Below, piece by piece: positions 6,326 to 15,656 of a DNA stretch of 34,687 bases. The stretch is from DAOTTW01 sp034437615 (GTDB lineage: Bacteria > Chloroflexota > Anaerolineae > Aggregatilineales > Phototrophicaceae): assembly GCA_034437615.1 (NCBI GenBank), contig DAOTTW010000101.1, forward strand, positions 1-34,687. Reading direction: 5' to 3'. Position 1 is the first letter of the stretch; every line of letters begins with the position of its first letter. A model generated the notes under the pieces. It did no database searches, was not told the DNA's origin, and was given only the letters and a program-made list of their open reading frames with translations. The position numbers and the translations under genes were made by a program.

Positions 6326-8998
6326 TTAATCCTGCCGCAACGCAGACATCACATGCTCGCGCACAGCAATATTCGCGCTGAGGAATGTCGCCAGCCAGCC
6401 AATCAACACCGACGCAACCAAGAGCAGCAACGCTGTCAAACGGGCGTCACGCGGCAATGGAATCGGCGTCCCGGTGATGCTGGTAAACAGCGCCACGAAG
6501 AGCGAACTCAGGCCGATGCCGATAACAGCGCTCAGCAACCCCACCAGCGACGATTCCAGCAGCATCACCAGCAACACGCGCCGGCTCTGTAGGCCCAGCG
6601 CTTTCAGGATGCCGATTTGCTTGCGGCGTTCCAGCGCACCCAGCGCCACCGTATTCGCCATGATAATTGCCGCCGCCAACAGCGATAGCAAGCCCACCAC
6701 CGTCGGGATGGCTGCAAATTGGTCGATCAGACGGCCAAGCAAGCTATCAATGAACGTCACATCCAGCGCAAAGGTGGGCGGGATGCGAATACCCGCTAGC
6801 GCCAACAGCGCCTCGTTGACGTGCTCTGGCTGCACATCGAATGTATAAAAGCGCAATAACGGCCCGATATTATTCAGCACATCGGACGGCAACGTGACCA
6901 GCGACCCTGTTAAAAAGCCGCCTGCTGTGATGTCCGTTTTCAGGCCCACAACCGTCAAATTGATGTGTTGCCCACCGACACGATACGTCAGCACCGACCC
7001 TACCTGTATGCCCAGCGCGTCAGCGGCTTCTACGCCACCGACAATCACGGGCTGACCCGCATCAGCCAGCGTCAGATTGCGACCTGCGGCCATGCGTTCG
7101 TTTTCGTACAGCGCAGGGTTGTCGGTATGCCAAACCTGCACATTTTCCCAGCTTATAATCTGGCCAAATTCGTTTGTGGGAGGGTCACGGCCATCAATCG
7201 CGACCAGATCAATACGGTAGGTGCTGATTTCCGTGCGATGGTTGACGCCTTCCAGGTTGGCGACTGTCGCGCCGATGACCGTATCCGCAAAGCGTGCGCC
7301 GATGGCACCAGGGGAAGCCGGAAACACCAGGACATTGCCGCCGAGTTGTTGCGTTAGCTGCTGATTGAGCGCTTCGCGTGCGCCTTGCCCCATAAAAGCG
7401 ATGCTGCTGAGCGCAAAAGTGCCTGCACACAGCGCCAGCAGGGTCGTTGCTGTGCGTAGCCGCTGCGCCGACAAATTGCGCAATGCCAGCCGAATTTCGA
7501 CCTGCCCGAAGCTCGGCAGCTTGCCCACCAGCCAGACGATCAGCCACAGCACGCCCGTAACACCTGTCAGCAGCAGCAGCGTCAGCCCCACGCCGATAAT
7601 ACCCACGATGTAAGGTGTTATGGGGTTGATGTTGACCAGATCAAACGACGGGCGCACAATCTGCCCCGCGATGATACCCACCGACACGACCACAAGCAGC
7701 AGCAGCAACAGCGCTTGAAAGATGCCCAGGCGCGGCAAGGGGGTCTCGTTGGGTCGCAGGATGACAGCAGGGCGCACTTGCAGCGCAGTGAGGATGGGCG
7801 CGACACCGAAGATCGCCGTGATGACCATGCCAAGCACGAAGCCATATAGCAGCGCCTCCGGGTAGATGCGCCAGGGCAAGGGCTGCTGCAAGAAGGCTGC
7901 GCCATATTGGTTGACGACGCCACCGAGCAACACCCCCGCCACACTGCCGCTGACGCTACCCATCAGGCCGAGCAGCAGCGCCTCGGTCAAAAATAACGCC
8001 GACACCTGACCGCTTTTCAGGCCCAACGTCTTTAGCGCAGCAATCTCAAGCGTGCGGCGGCGCACCATGACCAGCATCGTATTCATGATGCCCACGCCAC
8101 CGATCAGCAACGCGCCCAGGCCCAGCACCACGATAAAATCACCGAGCACCTGCGTGATAGCCTGATTGCGTGCCAGCAGCGATAAGGCTGTGTCGTCTGC
8201 GGTGGGGTAGGCCATCAGGCGGCGTAGCTGCCAGAGTGCTGCATCTACGTCCACTTGCGACGGTGGCCGCGAAAATTGGATGGCAAGGGCGTTCGGGCCG
8301 TAATCGGCGTCGATGGCACGCTGGGCTGCTGCGATGTCGATATAGACGAAGCCGAAAAACGCATTCAAGATGTTGCGCAGTCCGCTTTCGTTGGTGGTAT
8401 CCACAATCCCGCGCACTGTAAACGGCGCTGCTGTGCCCGCGATGCGCACCTGATCGCCTAACGCTAAAGCCTGCTGCTGTGCCATGTTTGCGCTGATGAC
8501 GACCTCGTTGGCGGCAGCATCGGTAAAGAGTTCAGCCAGTGGCACGCCCTCAGGTTCCAGCGCGGTGATGTCATGTGAGGGCGGGTATGTCTCCGGGTCG
8601 ATCAGATAGGTGCCGATAAACTGCGGCCTGCCGACTGTCATAGCATCATAGGGGGCGATGGACAGAGCACCGACAACGGCAAACGCGCTGAGCTTTGCAT
8701 CGCGGTCCGTTGCCCAATCTTGTGCACGCTGGATTTCGTCGGGCTGAAACAAAAGCGTCTGCGTGAAGTCGTTGCCGAAGGTATTGTTACGCGGATCGCC
8801 GCGATAGAGCAAAATGTCGCCTTTTAGCTCGGTGCGCACGTTTTCTACCAGCACATCGCCAATCGCCAGCCCCAAACCGCGCAAGGCGACAATCGTCGCG
8901 ACACCTGCTGCAATGCATAAAATGGCCAGTGTCGTCCAGCGGCCACCGCGCTGAATGTTGCGCAGGGCATAGCGGATGTAAAAGAGCGTGCGACCCAT
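6326..8998 (-). CDS. ABC transporter permease with two FtsX domains (MacB/LolC-E superfamily)
   Basis: Permeases of this superfamily work with an ABC ATPase to move lipids, lipoproteins or peptides, or to transmit force across the membrane. The 890-residue protein has an N-terminal membrane segment (about 21-45) and a large extracytoplasmic MacB-type domain. The first FtsX block (about 280-410) includes MLVMVRRRTLEIAALKTLGLK, central membrane helices follow, then a second extracytoplasmic domain and a second FtsX block (about 770-885) with ALERRKQIGILKALGLQ. This duplicated layout is common in Gram-positive and Chloroflexota bacteria. The frame runs 30 codons further upstream, but ATG 8998 has GAGGA (complement of 9009-9013) 10 nt before it and begins the typical short cytoplasmic stretch. 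No ATPase gene is adjacent, so the partner must be encoded elsewhere. Substrate unknown. Confidence 0.9.
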   Translation of the reverse strand: MGRTLFYIRYALRNIQRGGRWTTLAILCIAAGVATIVALRGLGLAIGDVLVENVRTELKGDILLYRGDPRNNTFGNDFTQTLLFQPDEIQRAQDWATDRDAKLSAFAVVGALSIAPYDAMTVGRPQFIGTYLIDPETYPPSHDITALEPEGVPLAELFTDAAANEVVISANMAQQQALALGDQVRIAGTAAPFTVRGIVDTTNESGLRNILNAFFGFVYIDIAAAQRAIDADYGPNALAIQFSRPPSQVDVDAALWQLRRLMAYPTADDTALSLLARNQAITQVLGDFIVVLGLGALLIGGVGIMNTMLVMVRRRTLEIAALKTLGLKSGQVSALFLTEALLLGLMGSVSGSVAGVLLGGVVNQYGAAFLQQPLPWRIYPEALLYGFVLGMVITAIFGVAPILTALQVRPAVILRPNETPLPRLGIFQALLLLLLVVVSVGIIAGQIVRPSFDLVNINPITPYIVGIIGVGLTLLLLTGVTGVLWLIVWLVGKLPSFGQVEIRLALRNLSAQRLRTATTLLALCAGTFALSSIAFMGQGAREALNQQLTQQLGGNVLVFPASPGAIGARFADTVIGATVANLEGVNHRTEISTYRIDLVAIDGRDPPTNEFGQIISWENVQVWHTDNPALYENERMAAGRNLTLADAGQPVIVGGVEAADALGIQVGSVLTYRVGGQHINLTVVGLKTDITAGGFLTGSLVTLPSDVLNNIGPLLRFYTFDVQPEHVNEALLALAGIRIPPTFALDVTFIDSLLGRLIDQFAAIPTVVGLLSLLAAAIIMANTVALGALERRKQIGILKALGLQSRRVLLVMLLESSLVGLLSAVIGIGLSSLFVALFTSITGTPIPLPRDARLTALLLLVASVLIGWLATFLSANIAVREHVMSALRQD

Positions 8999-9044
8999 GA
9001 CGTGCTTATCCTCAGTGTGTTGGGGGCGATGCGGTACAATGTGC

Positions 9045-9071
9045 TGTATACGTTGTGTTACGATGTCGCAA
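9045..9071 (-). promoter_or_regulatory. Possible promoter of the FtsX permease gene
   Basis: On the minus strand TTGCGA (complement of 9066-9071) and TATACA (complement of 9045-9050) are separated by 15 nt, about 50-70 nt upstream of the chosen start. The spacing is short of the optimum, so this is tentative. Confidence 0.25.
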
Positions 9072-9195
9072 CCGAAACAAGGCAGCAACCGTAATATGAT
9101 TAGTATACGACAGAGGCACTAAACCTGTTGTTAGAAGTGTAAGGGTAGATAATGATCTGCCCTGCAAATGACTTGCGACTTGAAAGGGACGATCA

Positions 9196-10893
9196 TTGGC
9201 AAACGCACAGCAGAGTAAGCAAATGGACATCCGGCCTGTGCTGGATTTCCTGCAAGAGAACATTATGTCGCTGGTGAACGCACAACGCAGCCAGCAAAAA
9301 GACCTCGAATATGTCGAATTCATCCTACCGCAGAGCTTGCCGCCGCTGCCAGAACGCCGCAACATCGTGCAGCAGCAAATCCAGGGCAAGGCACCCCTGA
9401 GCCTGCTGGAAATTGAATGGGCGTTCGAGCGCATCGCAGACGACAGGCGCATCAAGGGTGTGGTGCTGTATTTGCAGGGCTTCGCCATGCCAGCAGCAGA
9501 TTTAGAGACGCTGCGCGGCACGATCCAGCGCTTGCGGGGCCGGGGTAAGCGCGTGGTGTGCTATGCCAAGCAATACACCATCGCGGATTATTACGTCGCC
9601 AGCGCTGCGGATGAGATACTGCTGCAAACGGGCGGCTACTTCATGCCGAATGGCCTGGTCATCCAGCAGAATTACCTGCGTGAATCGCTGGATGCCGTCG
9701 GGCTGGAAATTGATGTCGTGAATTCGACGCCTTATAAATCGGCGGCAGACCTCTTTGCACGCAAAGAACCCTCCGAAGAAGTGGCGGCGATGATAAATTG
9801 GCTGCTGGATTCGCGCTATGACAATATCGTCAATGCGGTGGCGGCCTCACGCGATGTAGACCCCGATGCAGTACGTCAGATGATCGACAACGCGCCCTTG
9901 AGCGATTTGCAGGCGCGTGACGCCGGCTACATCGACGCTGTGCTGCTGGAAAAAGACCTCTATCAGCACCTGGATAGCGAACATATCGTCCTGTGGGATA
10001 ACGCAGATGGCATGGTGCCGCTGAAGATGCAGCGCCGCAGCGGTAAATATGTCGCTGTGGTGCCGGTCTCCGGTCAGATTGTCGATGGTGAGAGCGAAAA
10101 CCCGCCCGTTGATGTGCCGCTGCCCTTTATCGGTGGTGAACGCATGGGCGACCTGACCGTAACGCGCCGCCTGCGCAATTTGATGAAGGACGACGACGCG
10201 GCGGCAGTCGTGTTCTGGGTTGATAGCCCCGGTGGGTCCGCGACGGCCTCCGAAGCGATTGCGGCGGCGCTGGATGAACTGGCCAAGACGCGCCCGGTGG
10301 TCGTCTGCATGAACAATGTGGCTGGCTCCGGCGGTTATTACATCGCCACGCCTGCGGATTGGATCATCGCGCAACCGAGCACACTGACCGGCTCCATCGG
10401 CGTGATCTTCAGTAAGTTCATCACCACCGAGACGCTACGCAAATTGCGCTTCAACCCCTTCTACTATTTGCGCGGCAAGAATGCCGATATGTTCCTGCCG
10501 CGTGGGGCCTTCACCGATGACCAGCGCGAAGCCGCCCGCAGCTACATCGACCGCATCTACGAGGTATTCGTGAACCGTGTGGCCGATTCCCGTAAGATGA
10601 AGTTCGATCAGGTGGATGCCATCGGCGGTGGCCGCGTGTGGACGGGCGCACAAGCGCTGGAAAACGGGCTGGTGGATCAGCTAGGGGATTTGCAGGATGC
10701 GATTGCAAAGGCGCGTGAACTGGCCAAGCTGCCGCAGGAGACGCCTTATCGTCTGGTGCGCAAGCCCGGTAAGCCCATTGCTGCACAACTGGCAGAACAA
10801 GCGGACCCGGCGGCCTCCATCAAGTATTGGCGCAATAGCCTAGAGCACCTGACCAACGGCGCACAGATGCTTGTGCCGTTCGAGTGGAAATAG
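9196..10893 (+). CDS. sppA: Signal peptide peptidase SppA, double-domain (67K) type, without membrane anchor
   Basis: SppA is a Ser/Lys protease of the Clp/crotonase fold that degrades cleaved signal peptides. The 565-residue protein has the two-domain layout of long SppA proteins. The expected catalytic Lys is K181 in the N-terminal domain (STPYKSAADLF) and the nucleophile is S378 in the C-terminal domain (NNVAGSGGYYIA). DSPGGS (343-348) and TGSIGVI are also characteristic. The start is TTG 9196: AAAGGGA at 9183-9189 lies 6 nt before it, whereas the in-frame ATG 9223 has no good site. Unlike E. coli SppA, I see no N-terminal membrane helix. The protein may therefore be cytosolic or peripheral, as inferred for some archaeal and Gram-positive relatives. 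It is a single gene, divergent from the permease. Confidence 0.9.
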   Translation: MANAQQSKQMDIRPVLDFLQENIMSLVNAQRSQQKDLEYVEFILPQSLPPLPERRNIVQQQIQGKAPLSLLEIEWAFERIADDRRIKGVVLYLQGFAMPAADLETLRGTIQRLRGRGKRVVCYAKQYTIADYYVASAADEILLQTGGYFMPNGLVIQQNYLRESLDAVGLEIDVVNSTPYKSAADLFARKEPSEEVAAMINWLLDSRYDNIVNAVAASRDVDPDAVRQMIDNAPLSDLQARDAGYIDAVLLEKDLYQHLDSEHIVLWDNADGMVPLKMQRRSGKYVAVVPVSGQIVDGESENPPVDVPLPFIGGERMGDLTVTRRLRNLMKDDDAAAVVFWVDSPGGSATASEAIAAALDELAKTRPVVVCMNNVAGSGGYYIATPADWIIAQPSTLTGSIGVIFSKFITTETLRKLRFNPFYYLRGKNADMFLPRGAFTDDQREAARSYIDRIYEVFVNRVADSRKMKFDQVDAIGGGRVWTGAQALENGLVDQLGDLQDAIAKARELAKLPQETPYRLVRKPGKPIAAQLAEQADPAASIKYWRNSLEHLTNGAQMLVPFEWK

Positions 10894-10905
10894 CAGCGTC
10901 TTCAG

Positions 10906-10925
10906 GGGCGCAACGTATTGCGCCC
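10906..10925. repeat. GGGCGCAA palindrome after sppA (related to copy D)
   Basis: A perfect 8-bp stem (GGGCGCAA 10906-10913, TTGCGCCC 10918-10925) encloses CGTA. The same stem occurs at 22390-22409 with loop TGCA, where it carries the CTAC edge of the repeat family. Here the edge is missing (AGGG follows). It lies 13 nt after the sppA stop and may also act in 3'-end formation. Confidence 0.6.
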
Positions 10926-10969
10926 AGGGCTAATTCGCGGGCGAAATATGCCTGCCTGAGTGGTTACAA

Positions 10970-11000
10970 AAAAACGGACACCCAAAAGGGTGTCCCTACA
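10970..11000. repeat. Intergenic palindromic repeat, copy C; possible bidirectional terminator
   Basis: A perfect 8-bp stem (GGACACCC 10976-10983, GGGTGTCC 10988-10995) with loop AAAA is followed by CTACA and preceded by a run of seven A. It sits between convergent sppA and the subtilase gene. Read on the minus strand, the hairpin is followed by seven T, which fits an intrinsic terminator for the subtilase transcript; this is inference. Confidence 0.7.
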
Positions 11001-11015
11001 GGTATCGTAGCTGGC

Positions 11016-14000
11016 CTAGCGCCGGAGCGTGACCGGGGCCGTGCGGCGGCGGACGGCGAACACACCAACCGTCAGCAGTACCAGCAGCACACCACCAACC
11101 GAAGCCAGCAGCAGTTCACGATATTGCGGTTCCTCGCCCGTTGCAGGCAATTCGGAGACCAGCGGCACGATCTGGCTGAGTGACGCCGTAACGCCGTTGG
11201 TCGTGCTCATGGATGTATCGACCGAGACGAACGCATTCGGGTAATCCGCTGGCACATTGACCGTCACGCTGACGGTGACCGTCGAACCCGCAGCAATCTC
11301 GCTATGCGTATAGCTCATGACCGGGCCACCTGCGACGCCGCTTTGTTCCAGCAGGTCTGGTGCGCCCATAATCATGCGGTTGCTATCGCGTGCGGCGGTG
11401 GCAGCGTTGCTGATGCTGACGTTACCCTCGCTTGCGGACGGGTTCGACAGTGTGACGCCCGCTGAGAAGCGCGTCGTCATGTTGATGCCCGTCATCATGG
11501 AGCCTGTGCTGTTGTTGATGGTCATCGTGTAGCGGAAGGACCCACCGCGCTGCGCGAAGCCTGCACTGCCATCCAACTGTGCGAAGGAACCGCTCAGGAT
11601 GCCGTTACCACTGGTGCTGACTGCACCTGCACCTGCGGTTGCGCCGCCACTGCCCGCACTGTCACCGCTCAGGTCCAGCACTTCGTTACCCTCAGCCACC
11701 AAGCAACCCTCGAAGTCGCCGATGCAGAAGGAAACGCTATCGGTGTTGTTGGCCGGGTTCGGGTCTGGTGCCCCCGTTGACGCCGCCTGTGCACTGTTGC
11801 TGACGATCACGGCACCATCCAGCGTGGTTGAGGCGGTTGCCGTGATCGTCATACGGAAGGATTCGCCGCCCTGCAACGTCGGGTAGGTGCAGCTAACGGC
11901 TTGCCCATTAACAGCAGGGCTGACATTGGCGTTACCGCAATCCACCCCGTTGATCGTCATGCCGTCCGGCATCACATCGCTTACAATCACACCACCGGAT
12001 GCTGTCGCGCCTGTGTTGGTCACGTCGATATTGAAGGTGACCGTCTCACCCGGCTCAACACGCGGGGCTTCGCGGCTCGTCTGTAGGCTTTTTCTGACCA
12101 CCACATCTACGCCGCCTGTAACGTCTGGCGCGAGATGTTCGACGCGGCTGACCTGGGCATCATCGGCGTTGTGCAGGTGCACCAGCATGATCGACGGCAG
12201 TTCACCGGAGCCTGCATCCGGGCTGAGCAAGCCCAGCGTGGTCAAGGGGTTGTTGTAGTATTCCAGCGGCAGCGTGCCCCCCGGTTGATCGTCATACAGC
12301 GGCGTCCCTGTAGAGGTCGTCGGGTCGTCGTAGAAGCCGGGGTTGTTATCGAAGAAGTAGGGGTTCAGTACGCGGTCATACAGCAGCGGCTCTGCTGCTG
12401 TGCCGACAGTATCACCGTCACCGAACAAAAAGTCGGGGTTGTCTGGTGAGATTTCCAGCGCTTCGACGTAATACTGGAAGGGTGCCTGACCCACGAACGT
12501 CAGCACAGGCATGATAATCACATCGGTCTCATAAAAGTAGGTGTTTTCTTCCGCGAAGACCACACCATTCGGGTAGATCAGGTCCCCGGCTGGGACGAGC
12601 AGCAACGTGCCTGGAACACCACTGAGTAGACCAACGTTATCGAAGAAAGCGACAACGTGACGGTCACCCGCGAATGTCACAGACCCTGCAATATATGTGA
12701 ATTCGTAGACAATCGGCGCGCCTGGCGCTTCTGGCAGTACATCCAGATGGATATTGAAGCGGAAGCGGATGGCCGTCCCCCATTCTTCGTAGGTTTCGAT
12801 GGCGAAGAAGTGCGCCCCGGCGGATGTAGCCGTACTATCAGAGATGCCGACGCTCTTGATGTCGTTGTAATCGGAGATGTCCGGGTCGTTGGGGTGGTCC
12901 TGCACGATAGACGTTAAGCCCATCACCTGCGAGCGGATGTTGGCCGAGCCGCTGCCCGTATTGACGCCCGTGCCTGTTAACGGGATTTGCGTCACGCCGA
13001 AGTTCTCGGTGATGTTCACATCGCCACCCACGCGCATATCGGCGGCTGGGCGTGCATAGGCATAGACGGGCACGCGCAGGATGTCATTGGCGTTGGTGAA
13101 CTCTACGATGGCGGTCTCTTCCGTCAGGTAGACCTGATCTGGTGGCAGGGGGGCGCGTGTCGGGTCGTTCTGTGCGTTGACACCGGCTGCACGCGCATCA
13201 CCGGAGATGGTCACAGTGACCTCGGCGGTGCCGCCTGCGGGCACGTTGACGCTGGTCGGGCTGATGCTGAAGCTAACAGCGGGCACGTCTGTGCGTTGCA
13301 GCAGCGCGGCGTTATAGCTCACGGCGCTGTCACCCAGGTTTTCGACTGTAATCACACGCTGATTGCGTGGCAAGCCTGCGCCTGTCACCAGTGGGCTTAG
13401 CTCGTTGCTCGCAGTGATCGTACCGTTTGCACCCGGCAGGGCTTCGTAGGTGCCGAAGGACACGCTAGCGCCTTGTGGGTCGTCACGATGATAGGCGATC
13501 ACGGGGTTCGACGCGGCGGCCAGCACATCAATGCGACCAGAGCCGACGCGCTGCGGGCCGTGAATGTTGCCATTGCCATCGGTGATATTGACGATGCCGG
13601 AGTTCATGATACGGGCTTTGATCTGCTGCGGCGTCCAGTTCGGCCACTTTTCGATCAGCAGCGCCGTGATACCAGCAATATGCGGTGAGGCCATTGACGT
13701 ACCGCTGATGGTGTAGATGCCGTCGCCCGTCCCCGCACCAGCCGACGTGATGGACGTGCCCGGTGCACCGACATGCGGACCGAAGCTGGTGCGGCGGAAG
13801 TTCGTCGGGCCGCGTGATGTGCTGGCACTGGGGATGTCGGGTGTTTCCGACACACTGTACAGGCCGCTATCCAGGAAGTTGACGCTGGTGGGTAGGTTGG
13901 CCTTCAGGTCGTTGCCATCGTCAAGGCCGATCATCTTCGACGGAATGTCGATTGTGCCCTGGCCTGCTGTGGGCTGACCACCCATTGCGAAGGGCGCTGT

Positions 14001-15656
14001 GGTTTGGTTGTTGGCGACGATAGCACCAATAGCGCCCGATGCCTGCGCACGCAGCACCTTATCCACGAAGCTGCAAGCGCCACGATCCAGCAGCGCGATC
14101 TTGCCTGCGATGGCATCTGCATTGTCTAGCGGGCCAGTACCGCAGCCGTTGTTCGGCACACCATAGACGACTTCGCCTGTGATTTCCGGTGCGTTAGGCG
14201 GATCAAAGCCCGCGCTTGGACCCGGATAGTTGATGTCGTCGCCACCCTCGACGATGCGCTGCACAGTGCCTTCAATCACACCACTGGTATCAACGATGTT
14301 GGAAACCACAATCGCATCTGCGGAGCCTGTCGGCCCGAGGATGTAGTGAAAGTCGGCAGAGTTACCGGCGGCCACGACGACGTGGGTACCGGCGGCGACG
14401 GCATTGCGGACGGATTCCGTGCGCGGGTTGGCCGGATCACCGGAGGTATAAGAGCTACCCAGGGACATGTTGATGATGTCGGCCTGCACGCCATTGCTGT
14501 AGGTGCCTGCCACCGAATCCTCAATCGCCTCGATGACGTTTGATGTCGCTGTGCTGCCTGTGCAACCGAAGATGCGCATCGCCACCAGCATGGCATTCGG
14601 TGCGGTGCCGGGGCCAATCTGGAAGACATCGCCTGTATCCGCATCCGGGAAGTTCGGGTATAACTCATCGGTTGTATCGTAGGGGCCGGTGTAGGTGCTG
14701 CCATCCGGCTCTGTGCCATAACCCGCAGCGGAGCCTGCCACATGCGAGCCGTGCCCACCCCCATCAGCCACCGGGCAATCTGCCGGGTCGGTATCGGGTT
14801 GTTCGGGTGTGGTGCCATTGTAAGCATCGCCGACGTAATCGTAACCACCGATCACCTTCGGGGCGCGGTTGGCCACATCCGGGTTGAAGGGTGCCGGGAA
14901 CAGGCCAGGGGTATCGCTGCCGTTGGTGCCGTCATTGACTGCGGCGTAATCGCCAGGGCCACCGAACAGCGTATGCGTGTAGTCGATGCCTGTATCAATG
15001 ACCGAGATGACGACGCCCTCACCCGTGAAGCTGCCACCGATGCTGCCCGTATCCCACACATCGTCGCCGTTAATCAGCGGTACGCTGGTGGTATCGGCGC
15101 GTTCGATGAGGGAATCTTGAAAGACCGCCCGCACGCCGGGGGCATTGGCGATGGCCGGGATGTTGCCCGCAGTTGTCGTCACGAAGATCGTGTTGCTGAG
15201 CAACTGCACAGAGCCAGTCACCGTGCCACCCGCCGCTTGAATGCTGCTGATGGCTGCGCCCTGTTCGGCGGCCACCTGCGATGTCAGCGATTGGCCCGAC
15301 GACAGGTTAAAGTTGGCCCGTTCCAGCGCCGGAGCGCCGCTAAGCTGCACCAGCAGGCGCACGCTTTCGTCAGGGTTGTAGCCTGTCAACGCTGGGTCTA
15401 GCTGCGTCGGGGCAAAGCCACCGAGAAGCTCTGTGGCGAACTGTGTCTCGTAATCCTCAGCCAGACGCGCCGCGTCTTCGGCAGTGAAGCGACCGAGGTC
15501 TTCAATTGAGATTGGTTGTGGCAATGGGCCATCGGACGTGCTGGCAATCGCGTCGTCCTGCGCACCAACGAGCGAAACGCTCAGCGCGAGGGCCAACAAC
15601 GCTATCAGCAAAACGACGGCTGAGGTGCGCCTGTTGATAATTGGATTTCTAATCAT
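11016..15656 (-). CDS. Secreted subtilisin-like serine protease (S8) with PA domain, DUF11 and C-terminal LPATG anchor
   Basis: This is a large (1546-residue) exported protease. Domains in order: signal peptide (about 1-32, cut near GAQ), an I9-like propeptide (about 95-190), the S8 domain with D221 (ISVIDTGID), H302 (GGGHGSHVAG), oxyanion N432 (VAAGN) and S654 (SGTSMASPHIAG), and a protease-associated domain inserted between the Asn and Ser blocks (about 494-600). Fn3-like beta modules follow, then a long unassigned region (about 900-1170), a DUF11 repeat (about 1175-1290) and another beta module. The end has L1503-PAT-G1507, a hydrophobic helix (about 1514-1535) and an Arg-rich tail, which is the layout of a sortase signal. 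ATG 15656 has GGGGAAAG upstream (complement of 15661-15668); the frame's extra 21 upstream codons would spoil the signal peptide. Probable role: extracellular protein digestion at the cell surface. Substrate unknown. Confidence 0.93.
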   Translation of the reverse strand: MIRNPIINRRTSAVVLLIALLALALSVSLVGAQDDAIASTSDGPLPQPISIEDLGRFTAEDAARLAEDYETQFATELLGGFAPTQLDPALTGYNPDESVRLLVQLSGAPALERANFNLSSGQSLTSQVAAEQGAAISSIQAAGGTVTGSVQLLSNTIFVTTTAGNIPAIANAPGVRAVFQDSLIERADTTSVPLINGDDVWDTGSIGGSFTGEGVVISVIDTGIDYTHTLFGGPGDYAAVNDGTNGSDTPGLFPAPFNPDVANRAPKVIGGYDYVGDAYNGTTPEQPDTDPADCPVADGGGHGSHVAGSAAGYGTEPDGSTYTGPYDTTDELYPNFPDADTGDVFQIGPGTAPNAMLVAMRIFGCTGSTATSNVIEAIEDSVAGTYSNGVQADIINMSLGSSYTSGDPANPRTESVRNAVAAGTHVVVAAGNSADFHYILGPTGSADAIVVSNIVDTSGVIEGTVQRIVEGGDDINYPGPSAGFDPPNAPEITGEVVYGVPNNGCGTGPLDNADAIAGKIALLDRGACSFVDKVLRAQASGAIGAIVANNQTTAPFAMGGQPTAGQGTIDIPSKMIGLDDGNDLKANLPTSVNFLDSGLYSVSETPDIPSASTSRGPTNFRRTSFGPHVGAPGTSITSAGAGTGDGIYTISGTSMASPHIAGITALLIEKWPNWTPQQIKARIMNSGIVNITDGNGNIHGPQRVGSGRIDVLAAASNPVIAYHRDDPQGASVSFGTYEALPGANGTITASNELSPLVTGAGLPRNQRVITVENLGDSAVSYNAALLQRTDVPAVSFSISPTSVNVPAGGTAEVTVTISGDARAAGVNAQNDPTRAPLPPDQVYLTEETAIVEFTNANDILRVPVYAYARPAADMRVGGDVNITENFGVTQIPLTGTGVNTGSGSANIRSQVMGLTSIVQDHPNDPDISDYNDIKSVGISDSTATSAGAHFFAIETYEEWGTAIRFRFNIHLDVLPEAPGAPIVYEFTYIAGSVTFAGDRHVVAFFDNVGLLSGVPGTLLLVPAGDLIYPNGVVFAEENTYFYETDVIIMPVLTFVGQAPFQYYVEALEISPDNPDFLFGDGDTVGTAAEPLLYDRVLNPYFFDNNPGFYDDPTTSTGTPLYDDQPGGTLPLEYYNNPLTTLGLLSPDAGSGELPSIMLVHLHNADDAQVSRVEHLAPDVTGGVDVVVRKSLQTSREAPRVEPGETVTFNIDVTNTGATASGGVIVSDVMPDGMTINGVDCGNANVSPAVNGQAVSCTYPTLQGGESFRMTITATASTTLDGAVIVSNSAQAASTGAPDPNPANNTDSVSFCIGDFEGCLVAEGNEVLDLSGDSAGSGGATAGAGAVSTSGNGILSGSFAQLDGSAGFAQRGGSFRYTMTINNSTGSMMTGINMTTRFSAGVTLSNPSASEGNVSISNAATAARDSNRMIMGAPDLLEQSGVAGGPVMSYTHSEIAAGSTVTVSVTVNVPADYPNAFVSVDTSMSTTNGVTASLSQIVPLVSELPATGEEPQYRELLLASVGGVLLVLLTVGVFAVRRRTAPVTLRR

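Noticed and set aside
9223..9225. ATG as the sppA start
   Set aside because: No good ribosome-binding site precedes it, whereas TTG 9196 has AAAGGGA at 6 nt.
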